This document shows, in pieces, positions 52,080 through 60,541 of a stretch of DNA of 64,000 nt. This stretch comes from Candidatus Binatia bacterium (GTDB lineage Bacteria > Desulfobacterota > Binatia > Bin18), in assembly GCA_951812575.1 (NCBI GenBank), contig OX638322.1:1673925-1737924 (forward strand). The letters are read 5' to 3'. The first letter of the stretch is position 1. Each line of letters begins with the position of its first letter. The notes below the pieces were generated by a model. The model was not told the origin of the DNA. It did not search any database and saw nothing but the letters and a program-made list of their open reading frames with translations. A program made the position numbers and the translations under genes.

Positions 52080-53457
52080 ACCCCCAACCATACATGATAC
52101 TCCCGTAATGGTTGAACGCCCGTCTTGCCTCGGGATCGTCGAAGGGATAGTCCGCACCGATCTGTGTTGCAGCGGCAAGCCCGCTAACAAAACAGGTTTC
52201 CTGGCTATTGATCAGCGTATGGGCCCCACAGTGCCAGGTTTGCCTTTTGCCCTGAATAAGTCGGAACAAAGGAACGAGCAAGGCGACGTGGCGCACGTCA
52301 TGCACAATGTGTTGGAACCACCACTTTCCGATGATCTTCTTCCCGTCGATTTCGCTGATGGGGTTGTAGGTCACCAGACAAGGCTTGTCGGACCGATTGG
52401 CCCATGGTTGCTGGTTGTGCATGATGTAGGTGATTTCATAATTGTCCGGTCGGGCGCCGTATTGCTCGATATGATTGCTCCGCGTTTTCAGGGGCTTCAC
52501 TGCGTTGTCCGGAAGGACTGAGGCGTCCGAGTGCACGACCGTATGGTTGTGCAGTTCGCTCTCGTACCGGATCGACGAGAGAATATAGCGCTCCAGCATC
52601 GTGGGCTTGTCGAGGATCATCAGCGTCTGGTTCGCGTTGCAGGCGAAGATCACCTCGTCGAACGTCTCCTGTACGCCGTCTTCGTCCTCGACCACGATGC
52701 CGGACGACTGGCGATACACCTTTCGGACAGGCCGGTTGAGGTAGATCTTGTCCCGGAAATTGGCCGACAGGTTTTCGTAGATGCGTCGTGTTCCCTGGTC
52801 CCACGTCTGCATGGGCGTGGCGCTTTCGATATCGAAGAATTCGAGATACCGCGTAAAGAGAGACGCCGGCATATCGAACACATTTGTCGCCATCAGGAAG
52901 TTGACGAACATGGGCTTCAGTATCTTGTACCGGAAGTCCCCGGAAAAACCGGCCAGATTCAGAACCGTTCCCATGCTGATATAATTGAACGGATTGAGGG
53001 CGTTCAGCAACTTCGACTGGGACCGGCTCAGCCAACCGAACCAATGCAGACGCCTCAGGATTCGTTGAAACTTCGCAATCTCGGATTGCAGCTGATCCCT
53101 GATCTCGGAGTCGAAATCGTGGGCGTAGACACGGCCGCGGTACTTCACGCTGTAGCTGAACCTGGTATCGATCAGTTCGATGCCGAACTTCTTCAACAAC
53201 AACAGGATGTGGTGATACACCGACGGAATACAGGCGGTGACCGAAATGTCGAAGGGAATGGAGCTGCCGTCATCCTGCGGCATATCGGCAGTGATCGCAT
53301 TCCCGCCAATCCGGTCCTGAGCCTCAAACAGCCGGAACTCGAATCGGTCCGGGGCGTGATCCAGCGCCCACGCGGCCGCCAGCCCTGATATGCCGCCGCC
53401 AACAATAGCTATGCGCCGCGGCATTGTTCTTCTGCCACCGGTTGTTCCAGCGCCCAT
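52060..53457 (-). CDS. FAD-dependent oxidoreductase (COG2907-type amine-oxidase fold)
   Basis: 465 residues; the alternative ATG 53424 gives 454 and starts MPRRIAIVGGGISGLAAAWA, the FAD-binding GxGxxG motif, followed by FRLFEAQDRIGGNA. Near the end, ETCFVSGLAAATQIGAD is the second FAD contact. The family acts on C-C or C-N bonds of lipids, amines or carotenoids and in some bacteria sits next to lipid-modifying genes. It lies 6 nt (or 39 nt) after the first P450 gene in the same direction, so it probably acts in the same route. Substrate unknown. Confidence 0.88.
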   Translation of the reverse strand: MGAGTTGGRRTMPRRIAIVGGGISGLAAAWALDHAPDRFEFRLFEAQDRIGGNAITADMPQDDGSSIPFDISVTACIPSVYHHILLLLKKFGIELIDTRFSYSVKYRGRVYAHDFDSEIRDQLQSEIAKFQRILRRLHWFGWLSRSQSKLLNALNPFNYISMGTVLNLAGFSGDFRYKILKPMFVNFLMATNVFDMPASLFTRYLEFFDIESATPMQTWDQGTRRIYENLSANFRDKIYLNRPVRKVYRQSSGIVVEDEDGVQETFDEVIFACNANQTLMILDKPTMLERYILSSIRYESELHNHTVVHSDASVLPDNAVKPLKTRSNHIEQYGARPDNYEITYIMHNQQPWANRSDKPCLVTYNPISEIDGKKIIGKWWFQHIVHDVRHVALLVPLFRLIQGKRQTWHCGAHTLINSQETCFVSGLAAATQIGADYPFDDPEARRAFNHYGSIMYGWGFRKAKG

Positions 53458-53463
53458 CGCGCG

Positions 53464-55494
53464 TCAGGCGCGTAGCTCGCGCCTCTGCTCGGCGATGTGG
53501 AACTTCAGCTTCTTGCTCGGTTTCATCGACGGCAACGGGCTGAACCGGAGCTTGTAGTTCGCGGGGGACACCTTGAGCGTAAAGTAATGCGCGACCATAA
53601 GCACATTGACGGCCAGTTGCAGGTCCATCCATCGGGAGCCAAGACAGGTGTGCGTGCCCAGCCCGTACGGCGCGTAGCCGGGACTGTGGTGCTCATTACG
53701 CGAAGGTAGATAGCGGTCGATATCGAATGTTAAGGGGTCAGGAAAGACATCGTCCATGTAATGCGCGGCGGTCTGGGCAATGTAGATCTGTGACCCGACC
53801 GGTAGTTCGTAGCCCTCGACCACACACGAATTCATCACGGTTCGTAGAGACATCGGGACAATTGGGTACATGCGCAGGCACTCTATGAGGAAGCGATGCG
53901 TGACGTCGATCGCGGCTGGGGTGAAGTCCTCTCCCTCCGGATCGCCATTGTCGAACAGGGCATCGGCTTCACTTTGGATTTTGGAGTAGAGCGCCGGTTG
54001 TGACGCCATGGCATACAAAGCAAAACTGAACGCATCACCAAGGTACACGCTGGCAACCAGCGCTACTGAAAGAGCGAAACGTAGATTCGACTCCGGCATC
54101 AATTGCGGATCGCTCGCGTGCAGGCTTAACCAGTCATCCGCAAGGTCCCGCGGACATCCCGACCGCTGGGCCGGTGTATGGACACCCTGGACCCGTTCCA
54201 GCAAGGTGTCGATAACTTTCGCCCGGTGCTTCATTCCCGGGGTTTTCAGCATGAATTTGGGCAGGGCTTTTAGGATGTGGGTGTTGAGCGCTCGTTCCTT
54301 GTAGACGACTAGATCGTCGATGATATCTTGCGAATCAACGCTGAGGTGGAGAGGTGAGATTTGCGCGTTAATCATTCGTCGGCACAGGTGCGTTGCAGAG
54401 AAGGAGTCTCCAACCGTCCAATTCGCCATATATTTACGAGCATGATGGTAGACTTGGTCCACCTGACCTCCCAGTCTCCCGCGTGAATAGGCCGGCCCCA
54501 TAGCCTTGCGAAGCCGGAAATGATCGCCGCCATCCAGGGAAGGTAATACGCCAGACGCACCATAGACTTTCTCGAAGTCGGCAAAATAGTCCTTGGCTCT
54601 CAGGTACATCCGCCCGTGCCGATGCACCCAGCGGTTTGTCCGTGGCCCGGCCAGGAAGATCATGGGTTTCGCAAACGGAGGGCGGATCTCAAACACCGGG
54701 CCGTACTCTTGGGTAAGGTCCGCAAAGAGCGCGGGAATGTTGCCGACGCGAATATATGGATTGAGCAGCAACTTGCTCAGGGAGACAGCCGGAATCTTCT
54801 TCGCCAGGGCGGAACGTCGAAGCAGCGGGCCGGCGAGGTTGTGTTCGACCGCAGCAGCGATGGACCGGCCGATTAAGTCCATCTTGCAGATGAACTCGAT
54901 GCGCGCCTCTGCCTCGTCATCGAGTTGAAACATGAAGCGAAAGACGTCGCAGGTGTTGATGAGACAGATAATGATAATATCTCTCGGGTCAGGAATCTCG
55001 TTGTTGAAGATTGCATTGTTGATGCGCGTTTTGACGAATTGAATCGCCGTGCCTTCTGAGGAGCTGTCGAACACTTCCGTCTGCCAGGCAGTGCGAGCCA
55101 GCGTATAGAACCCGCCTTCGTGGTGTTCCAGGACTTTCAGGTCAACCAAACGATCCAGAACCATATCAATGATCGACTCCGCACGGGGAGCGAGCCGTTC
55201 GATCCAGTACTGGGTGTTCCGTTGGACTGGTTCGGCTGCTATTTCCTTCAGGACGGGGTCCAGAACGGGGTTGCCCGTTTCCGCCTCGTCCACCAGGAAC
55301 AGGGATTCCTCATCCGTATCAATACGAGACCTGAGTGAAAGCTCCGCGATCACGGCACCGATCACGGCGCAGTTCAAATCCCAGCCAGGCACCTGATGGA
55401 AGTAGCCGGTCTCCTCGTTGAGGAGCATCAGAATCAGTTCTTGGGTCAAAGTGAGTGGATGGGTTGTCACACCCTCTTCAGTAACAGCCATCAT
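53464..55494 (-). CDS. GPP34-cytochrome P450 fusion protein, copy 1
   Basis: 676 residues. Residues about 10-210 match GPP34 (Golgi phosphoprotein 3/Vps74, PF05719): LTLTQELILMLLNEETGYF, AVIGAVIAELSLRSRID, then PVLDPVLKEIAAEPVQRNTQ and IPDPRDIIIICLINTCDVF. From about residue 245 there is a full P450: a Pro-rich entry, ExxR in LIECLRMYPIVPMSLRTV and the haem loop YGLGTHTCLGSRWMD with the Cys ligand. I chose ATG 55494 because GGGAGG precedes it. Eukaryotic GPP34 proteins bind phosphoinositides at the Golgi; here the domain probably ties the enzyme to a membrane or lipid. P450s fused to this domain are unusual. Next in line with the FAD oxidoreductase. Confidence 0.88.
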   Translation of the reverse strand: MMAVTEEGVTTHPLTLTQELILMLLNEETGYFHQVPGWDLNCAVIGAVIAELSLRSRIDTDEESLFLVDEAETGNPVLDPVLKEIAAEPVQRNTQYWIERLAPRAESIIDMVLDRLVDLKVLEHHEGGFYTLARTAWQTEVFDSSSEGTAIQFVKTRINNAIFNNEIPDPRDIIIICLINTCDVFRFMFQLDDEAEARIEFICKMDLIGRSIAAAVEHNLAGPLLRRSALAKKIPAVSLSKLLLNPYIRVGNIPALFADLTQEYGPVFEIRPPFAKPMIFLAGPRTNRWVHRHGRMYLRAKDYFADFEKVYGASGVLPSLDGGDHFRLRKAMGPAYSRGRLGGQVDQVYHHARKYMANWTVGDSFSATHLCRRMINAQISPLHLSVDSQDIIDDLVVYKERALNTHILKALPKFMLKTPGMKHRAKVIDTLLERVQGVHTPAQRSGCPRDLADDWLSLHASDPQLMPESNLRFALSVALVASVYLGDAFSFALYAMASQPALYSKIQSEADALFDNGDPEGEDFTPAAIDVTHRFLIECLRMYPIVPMSLRTVMNSCVVEGYELPVGSQIYIAQTAAHYMDDVFPDPLTFDIDRYLPSRNEHHSPGYAPYGLGTHTCLGSRWMDLQLAVNVLMVAHYFTLKVSPANYKLRFSPLPSMKPSKKLKFHIAEQRRELRA

Positions 55495-55699
55495 TGGCCT
55501 CCCTGCAGTATCTTGATACGGTAAGGCCACTTGCCCTTGCTGTATTATACCTCTCCGATTCAGGGAGGGACAAGGCTTATTCTGCAAAGTATGAGTTGGT
55601 TGATCCCGTGAAGACGCGAATCCGCAGTTGCCATGGGTTTTGCCTTTGTGGGTTTTTCCCAGGATTCACGGGACGGCAGGGACAGGTAAATCGGCCAAA

Positions 55700-57109
55700 C
55701 TAATTGTGCGGAATTCCCAAATCTGGCTCGGGATTGTGGTGCGCCTGATAGATATAGGCGCGGTTTTCGTTTTCACAAACGCCCCGTCTCACGAGCTCAC
55801 GAACCCCTTCTCTCAGCCGAGGAAGATAGCGAAATTCATAATCCTCGTAGCTCATTTCCCTGCGTCGCGCGCGGCAAGTAAAAAGCGCTATAAGTTCCTC
55901 CCTATCCAGCTCTCCAGAAAAGTCCATGTAATAGTGGTCAATCAACCTGTCAATCCGGCCGAGTTGTAATAATATAGCAATCTCGAAGAGAGAGGTTCCC
56001 TTGAACACAGCGCCGTGCCAGCGAGCCCATTCACGTTTTTGGGATGCTTGCAGTTCCGGCAATCGGTCGTGAGTGACGCCAGGGAAATAATGGTGCGCCA
56101 GGTGATCGTCCTCTCCGAAAGAGTCGTCATGACCCTCCAGGATCGTGATCGCGGTTACGTGATTGATATTCCGTCCGGCGGCGTCGTACTCCAGGAACGC
56201 GTGTTGCGCCAAATTGATCAGTGCGAGGAAGGACGACATCGCGAAGAGCGGTTGGAAATAGATAAAGAACAGGAACACAAGCGCTGATGACACGCTGGAC
56301 CCCGTGGCGAGCAACAGTGCGAGGATCGCCCCTGGTACATACGCCCAATAGATGAGCATTCCCCGGCGCAGCTTGGCATACGCTGTGTCAATCCCCGGAT
56401 GCACGCCGCGCTGCCTGCGAAACTCGGTAAGACTGCTTAAACCGGTCATGTACACAAGCAGACGCCATTGGAACAGCAGCAAGTCGCTGAACTTCGTCCG
56501 GTCGATATCCCACATATAAAGCGGGTCTGCCTTGCCGCCGTCCAGACGGTGGTGGAGCAGGATATGAGACGTGGAGAAGATATGTGGCACGATGCCGTAC
56601 CACACACCGACCCGGTTTTCGAAAATGTTTCCGATGTGTCTGCCTATCCACGGTCGGTACATACGGCCTGCGGCCACGTGGCCTTCACGATGTGCAAAGG
56701 TGTAGGCGGCGCCCATGCCGCGACCACCGAACCCCACCCATGCGAAGTAATAGAGCGCCACGAGCCACCACGGTAATGACCCAAACCAGATTTGCCAGCC
56801 GAAGACCGTACCGAGGGATATTGCGGCTCCGACTGTGAGAAATATTGCCGTTGCGAAATAGTCGACATGCACTGCCCTCCGATAGACGTACGTGGCGGCG
56901 AAGCGCCGTAACGCCGGGGAGCGGTCGAGCAGGGAGAAAACGGGCCGCACAATGCGATGCAGCCCCATATGGAAGAGCCAGCCCTGGATTAACACGGGTG
57001 CTCCCCAACACACCGCAAAATTCAACGTCAGCAATGTACCGAGGAATTTCCGCAGTGCGACGAGAAAGCGGACGCGGTGGTCAAGCATACGTAGAGCGGC
57101 CGAGGTCAT
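55700..57109 (-). CDS. Fatty-acid desaturase/hydroxylase-like membrane di-iron enzyme
   Basis: 469 residues. The histidine boxes of membrane di-iron enzymes are present: FAHREGHVAAGR (HxxxH), FSTSHILLHHRLDGG (HxxxHH) and GEDDHLAHHYFPG (HxxHH). Several membrane helices lie between them. Proteins of this type desaturate or hydroxylate acyl chains, sterols or carotenoids. It is the first gene of a same-strand run leading to the P450 and the FAD gene (205 nt gap). Substrate undefined; the neighbours argue for a lipid. Confidence 0.9.
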   Translation of the reverse strand: MTSAALRMLDHRVRFLVALRKFLGTLLTLNFAVCWGAPVLIQGWLFHMGLHRIVRPVFSLLDRSPALRRFAATYVYRRAVHVDYFATAIFLTVGAAISLGTVFGWQIWFGSLPWWLVALYYFAWVGFGGRGMGAAYTFAHREGHVAAGRMYRPWIGRHIGNIFENRVGVWYGIVPHIFSTSHILLHHRLDGGKADPLYMWDIDRTKFSDLLLFQWRLLVYMTGLSSLTEFRRQRGVHPGIDTAYAKLRRGMLIYWAYVPGAILALLLATGSSVSSALVFLFFIYFQPLFAMSSFLALINLAQHAFLEYDAAGRNINHVTAITILEGHDDSFGEDDHLAHHYFPGVTHDRLPELQASQKREWARWHGAVFKGTSLFEIAILLQLGRIDRLIDHYYMDFSGELDREELIALFTCRARRREMSYEDYEFRYLPRLREGVRELVRRGVCENENRAYIYQAHHNPEPDLGIPHN

Positions 57110-57232
57110 CGTGTGTGGCCCTTAATCGTTGTCTGAGGAATAGACCCTAGCACGCGGTGAGCTATAGTGGAAAGTAGTGTTCGAGAGAGCTTGAACCCGA
57201 CGGACTCCTGATACACAAGTGTTCCCCGCCTC

Positions 57233-57401
57233 TAATTAGGACAGTTGGTCTTCCAAATTGGGACAAACTTTTCCGAAATCAGGACAGCACCGAAGACCCA
57301 AGGCCGTTGCCCAAAACGAAGCAAATGTCAAAATAGGACAGTCCAGGTTTCAAAATGGGACACCGCAGGGAAACTAGGACACCCCGCATGAAGCTGGGAC
57401 G
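57233..57401. repeat. Array of seven GGACA repeats, likely a solo transposon end
   Basis: AAATNRGGACA-type units at about 57233, 57255, 57276, 57331, 57352, 57371 and 57391; within the two sub-groups the spacing is 19-21 nt, close to two helical turns, with one gap of 55 nt. On the minus strand each reads TGTCC followed by a pyrimidine and TTT. Several phased TGTCC units are typical of the transposase-binding ends of IS21-like or Tn5053/Tn7-type elements. No transposase is adjacent. Confidence 0.55.
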
Positions 57402-57463
57402 GGACCGACCAGGGGGTTGGCAAAATAACGTCGGCCCCTGTGCTACGCCAGAGGCCGGGTTGC

Positions 57464-57586
57464 TCCACATTTAATGCCATCATGGCCACGATTCGAGCTG
57501 ATGGCGTATCCCAACTGACCCCAGTCTGGTTTGTGTGGGATGGTGAACAATTCATCATCTTTGTCCTCATAAACGACCGTTTTTGA
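57464..57586 (+). pseudogene. Relic of a PPOX-class (pyridoxamine oxidase-fold) gene
   Basis: Reads NAIMATIRADGVSQLTPVWF, then VWDGEQFIIFVLINDRF and a stop. This is the conserved N-terminal strand pair of F420/FMN-binding PPOX-family proteins (ATIRADG...LTPVWF). Only about 40 codons survive. Confidence 0.6.
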
Positions 57587-57632
57587 GAATAGTATCTTTT
57601 TTAAAATCTGATCCTGGTGGTCCTCTTTGGTC

Positions 57633-58145
57633 TTAATCGGCAGTTATGGTGTAAAATTGTCGGCAGTATTTACGAAACTTGTGCAGTTCCCCATCGGAAG
57701 AGCAAAGTGCGGGTGATTCCACATAGCGGCGATGATTCCATATTGCGATGTCTTTCTGAAACTCTTTAACCGTTTCGTACAAGATGATCTGCTGGGCAAA
57801 TCTAAGACCTAACCAGTCGCCAAGTTTACGGAACATATGAAAGCGTGGCTCATGACTCGGCAGTGATATTTTTTTAAGTTGGATGGCAACAAAGGCTTCG
57901 ATGTAATCACCATCTATCGGGACAGGGAGGAACCAGTTCCGAACCTTCACGCTATATGTTTTTGACTCACTATCAGTGTATACAAATCCCAACCCCCATA
58001 CATGAACGGTGGCAGAAGCTGGCCGGTTGGGGATATTCACCCCAATGTACTTCGTGCTCGCCCGAAAACCGGAGTAGTTCAATTCCATGCATCCCACCGT
58101 ATCGCAGCAGAGGTGCCGCGGCTGTATCCGGTAATACCGATACAC
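57633..58145 (-). pseudogene. 5'-truncated Rieske oxygenase (catalytic C-terminal half only)
   Basis: 170 codons open, of which about 150 match the C-terminal half of the Rieske protein at 50991-52079: ATVHVWGLGFVYTD, NWFLPVPIDGDYIEAFVAIQ, KEFQKDIAIWNHRRYVESP, then DGELHKFRKYCRQFYTI. The Rieske cluster and the Asp-His-His iron site are missing, so it cannot work as an oxygenase. Its start lies among unrelated codons (MYRYYRIQPRHLCC). Same strand and about 60 nt before the stop of the second P450 gene. Confidence 0.75.
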
Positions 58146-58206
58146 TCTTACCCCGCCGCCGTCGACGCTCGTTCCCAGGCAAGGGAGACTCGCGTCGATG
58201 GGGACT

Positions 58207-60231
58207 TCACCGAGCAGCCAGCCGATGACGCTTTACCTGAATGCGGCACTTGCCGTGCGGACGGAGCGACGGGTATGAGGTGATCCTCTCGCGGCTGTCT
58301 CCGACCGGATAGCGGTCGAATTCGGCACAGTGCAGGAGCGTGGCCAGCGTCACCGCCGTCTGATCCTTGGAGAATGAGTCTCCGAGACAGGAATGCGGAC
58401 CGATTCCAAAGGGAACGAATGCGCCCTTCTGCTCGGATTCGAGCCGCGGCGGCAAGTGCCGCTCGGGTTCGAATTGCTCGGGGTTCGCGTAGTAGTCCGG
58501 GTCGTGGTGAACCACCCCCGGAGCCAGCCACAGCGACGTACCGGCGGGTACCCAGTGACCCTCGAATTCGAATGAGTTGCACGCCGTGCGCAGGATGACC
58601 GGCGTGATGGTGCGGCAGCGCATGACCTCGGCAAGGAACGCGTACGTCATCTCCAGTCCGCGAATGCCGTCAGCATCGGCCAGCCCCGATGCAAACGCTT
58701 CATCGGCCTCGTGCTGGAGCATTTCGGCGTACCGTGGTTCTGCCAGCAAGCGGAGCAGAGCGAACCCCAAGGTACCGGAGATGGGGTCCAGCGCCTGGAT
58801 ATATGGGGCGATCACGGAGGAGATGAGATCGGTCTCCGGGAGGAAGTGCGGATCGCGCCTGTGTATCTCCAGGAACTCATCGATCAGGTCGCGAGGGCAT
58901 CCCTCGCGCAGTTGCGGGTCGTGTAGCTCCACGGCCTGGCGGAAGAGTTCCTTGATTCTGGGACGCACCTTTCGCAGCCGGTACTCACGCATGAACTTCG
59001 GCCGGTCCTGACGCATGGCGATAACGAGTGAGTCGAACCAATACCTGAGATCGTCGACGAATTCGGTTGGCGCGAGCCCGGTTGCGATGGTTCCGAGTTG
59101 CGGAATCGCGATCTCCTGCATTGCCGGGTAGACTGAAAGCGGTCGGGCGGCGGGCCAGGACGCAACGACACGACGGGCGACGTCGATGAGCGTCGGCAGG
59201 TTGTCTGCAACGGTCATCCTGGCGTAGCCGGCGTGGGTGATGCGGCGAAGTTTAATGTGATCGTGACCGTCCATGGAGATGATCGACCGGTCGGTCTCCA
59301 TGGCGTCGCAGAAATCGGCGAACGACCGGTTGCTGCGCAGGTGCGTCTGCGAATATTTCATCACGAACGCAATCGCCTCCCTACCCCCCATGACCACTAT
59401 CCGGTGACCCGGTGCTCGGAGACTAAAAATCGGCCCGTACTGTTTGTACAGCCCGTCGAGGTATGCCTGCAGGTCGCCGCTCATGCCCAGCGCGTTGCCG
59501 AGGATCGGCAGCCCCGGTACCTCAGGTATCGGTTTGAATTCTCGGCGCGAGGGCTTTTGCGCAGCCAGATCGTCGGCGGTCACCTGCTGAGCGGCGCGGC
59601 AGAGCGGGTTAGGCGGCCTCATCTTCTCGATTTGACCTCTAACCTTGTCGAACTCGGCTGCGCTCAGGATGAGCCTGAAGACACCGCAGGCCTCGGCGAG
59701 ACCTATCAGGTCGGCATCCCGAGGATCCGGAACCTCGCCGCTGAAGAGCGTCCGCATCACCCGGACGCGGACTTCATCCGCGCCGCGGTCTGCTGCCTCG
59801 GGGTAGCGCCGCGAACGTGCTACCTCAGAAGTGAGGAAGAAAAGGTCGCCCGGTATCTGCTCCAGGATCCCGCGCTCTACGAGCCGATCCAAGCTGGCAT
59901 CGGCGATCTGCGAGCCCGACTGAAGCCCTATGCGCTGCACCCAGTATTCAGGAGAGCCGGACGGTTCACTCGATGCGACTTGGGCCAGCACCGGGTCCGC
60001 CACGGGGTCGCCGGTCGGCGACGCATCGACTACAGACAGACTGTCGGGCCCGGTCTCGATGCGATTGTGATGGGCTAACTCCAGCAGGACGGCGGCCGCC
60101 AAACCGAAGCCCATCGTTCGCCCCCGAAGCGGGCAGAGGCTTCCGGAGGTGTCGTCATGCATCAGCAAACAGAAGTCTTCGGCGAAGCTCAGAGTCCTCA
60201 TTTCCAAGGATGTAGCCTCCATCGTACACAC
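58207..60231 (-). CDS. GPP34-cytochrome P450 fusion protein, copy 2
   Basis: 674 residues. Residues about 12-200 are a GPP34 domain: MRTLSFAEDFCLLMHDDTSG, GFGLAAAVLLELAHHNRIET, SPTGDPVADPVLAQVASSE, LDRLVERGILEQIPGDLFFL, and VPDPRDADLIGLAEACGVF. Residues about 235-670 are a P450: PGLPILGNALGMSGDL, ExxR in FLAEVMRCRTITPVILRTA, haem loop PFGIGPHSCLGDSFSKD. It is a clear paralogue of the fusion at 53464-55494 (compare CPRDLIDEFLEIHRRDP with CPRDLADDWLSLHASDP) but quite divergent. The start may be GTG 60231, ATG 60222 or ATG 60201. Rieske remnants flank it on both sides. Confidence 0.88.
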   Translation of the reverse strand: MCTMEATSLEMRTLSFAEDFCLLMHDDTSGSLCPLRGRTMGFGLAAAVLLELAHHNRIETGPDSLSVVDASPTGDPVADPVLAQVASSEPSGSPEYWVQRIGLQSGSQIADASLDRLVERGILEQIPGDLFFLTSEVARSRRYPEAADRGADEVRVRVMRTLFSGEVPDPRDADLIGLAEACGVFRLILSAAEFDKVRGQIEKMRPPNPLCRAAQQVTADDLAAQKPSRREFKPIPEVPGLPILGNALGMSGDLQAYLDGLYKQYGPIFSLRAPGHRIVVMGGREAIAFVMKYSQTHLRSNRSFADFCDAMETDRSIISMDGHDHIKLRRITHAGYARMTVADNLPTLIDVARRVVASWPAARPLSVYPAMQEIAIPQLGTIATGLAPTEFVDDLRYWFDSLVIAMRQDRPKFMREYRLRKVRPRIKELFRQAVELHDPQLREGCPRDLIDEFLEIHRRDPHFLPETDLISSVIAPYIQALDPISGTLGFALLRLLAEPRYAEMLQHEADEAFASGLADADGIRGLEMTYAFLAEVMRCRTITPVILRTACNSFEFEGHWVPAGTSLWLAPGVVHHDPDYYANPEQFEPERHLPPRLESEQKGAFVPFGIGPHSCLGDSFSKDQTAVTLATLLHCAEFDRYPVGDSRERITSYPSLRPHGKCRIQVKRHRLAAR

Positions 60232-60282
60232 TTTTTAAGGGGTCCCTGATGGAAAATACACAGAATCCGGTCACTTGTATAG

Positions 60283-60435
60283 CAAAATCGAGCCGATGGT
60301 GAAATCATGAAGTTTCGCAACTATTGTACGCAGTTCTATCCAGAGCATGCGGGGAAAGGGTGCGCCCCACAGAGCTTTCGGCGGGGTGCCGCGAACAAAC
60401 CGGCAGTCGGATTACCTTCCGAACCTTTGTCGTGA
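60283..60435 (+). pseudogene. C-terminal relic of a third Rieske oxygenase
   Basis: Reading on the plus strand gives RADGEIMKFRNYCTQFYPEH, matching the end of the intact Rieske protein (QADGPIGKYRRYCRQFYPEL) closely. A stop lies just upstream of the match and the reading runs on for about 25 non-homologous codons to TGA. Only the last about 20 residues of the gene remain, in the opposite orientation to the relic at 57633-58145. Confidence 0.7.
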
Positions 60436-60541
60436 TGCAGCGGGATTGCCGTTACCAAAATTACGGGTAGGCGAGCCGCAAGTCCGGCAGGCTGCTAGCT
60501 GCGCGAATTCGGCCGCCGCTGCATCATTACGCGCGCAGGCA

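Larger units (their letters stand above)
57110..57632. other. Scarred spacer with a phased repeat array and a gene relic
   Basis: Contains two separate features listed on their own: a tandem array of short repeats (57233-57401) and a PPOX-type relic (57464-57586). Otherwise no gene is seen. Confidence 0.6.

Noticed and set aside
57328..57570. Minus-strand 80-codon ORF in the scar
   Set aside because: Covers the repeat array and is antisense to the PPOX relic; no protein-like content.
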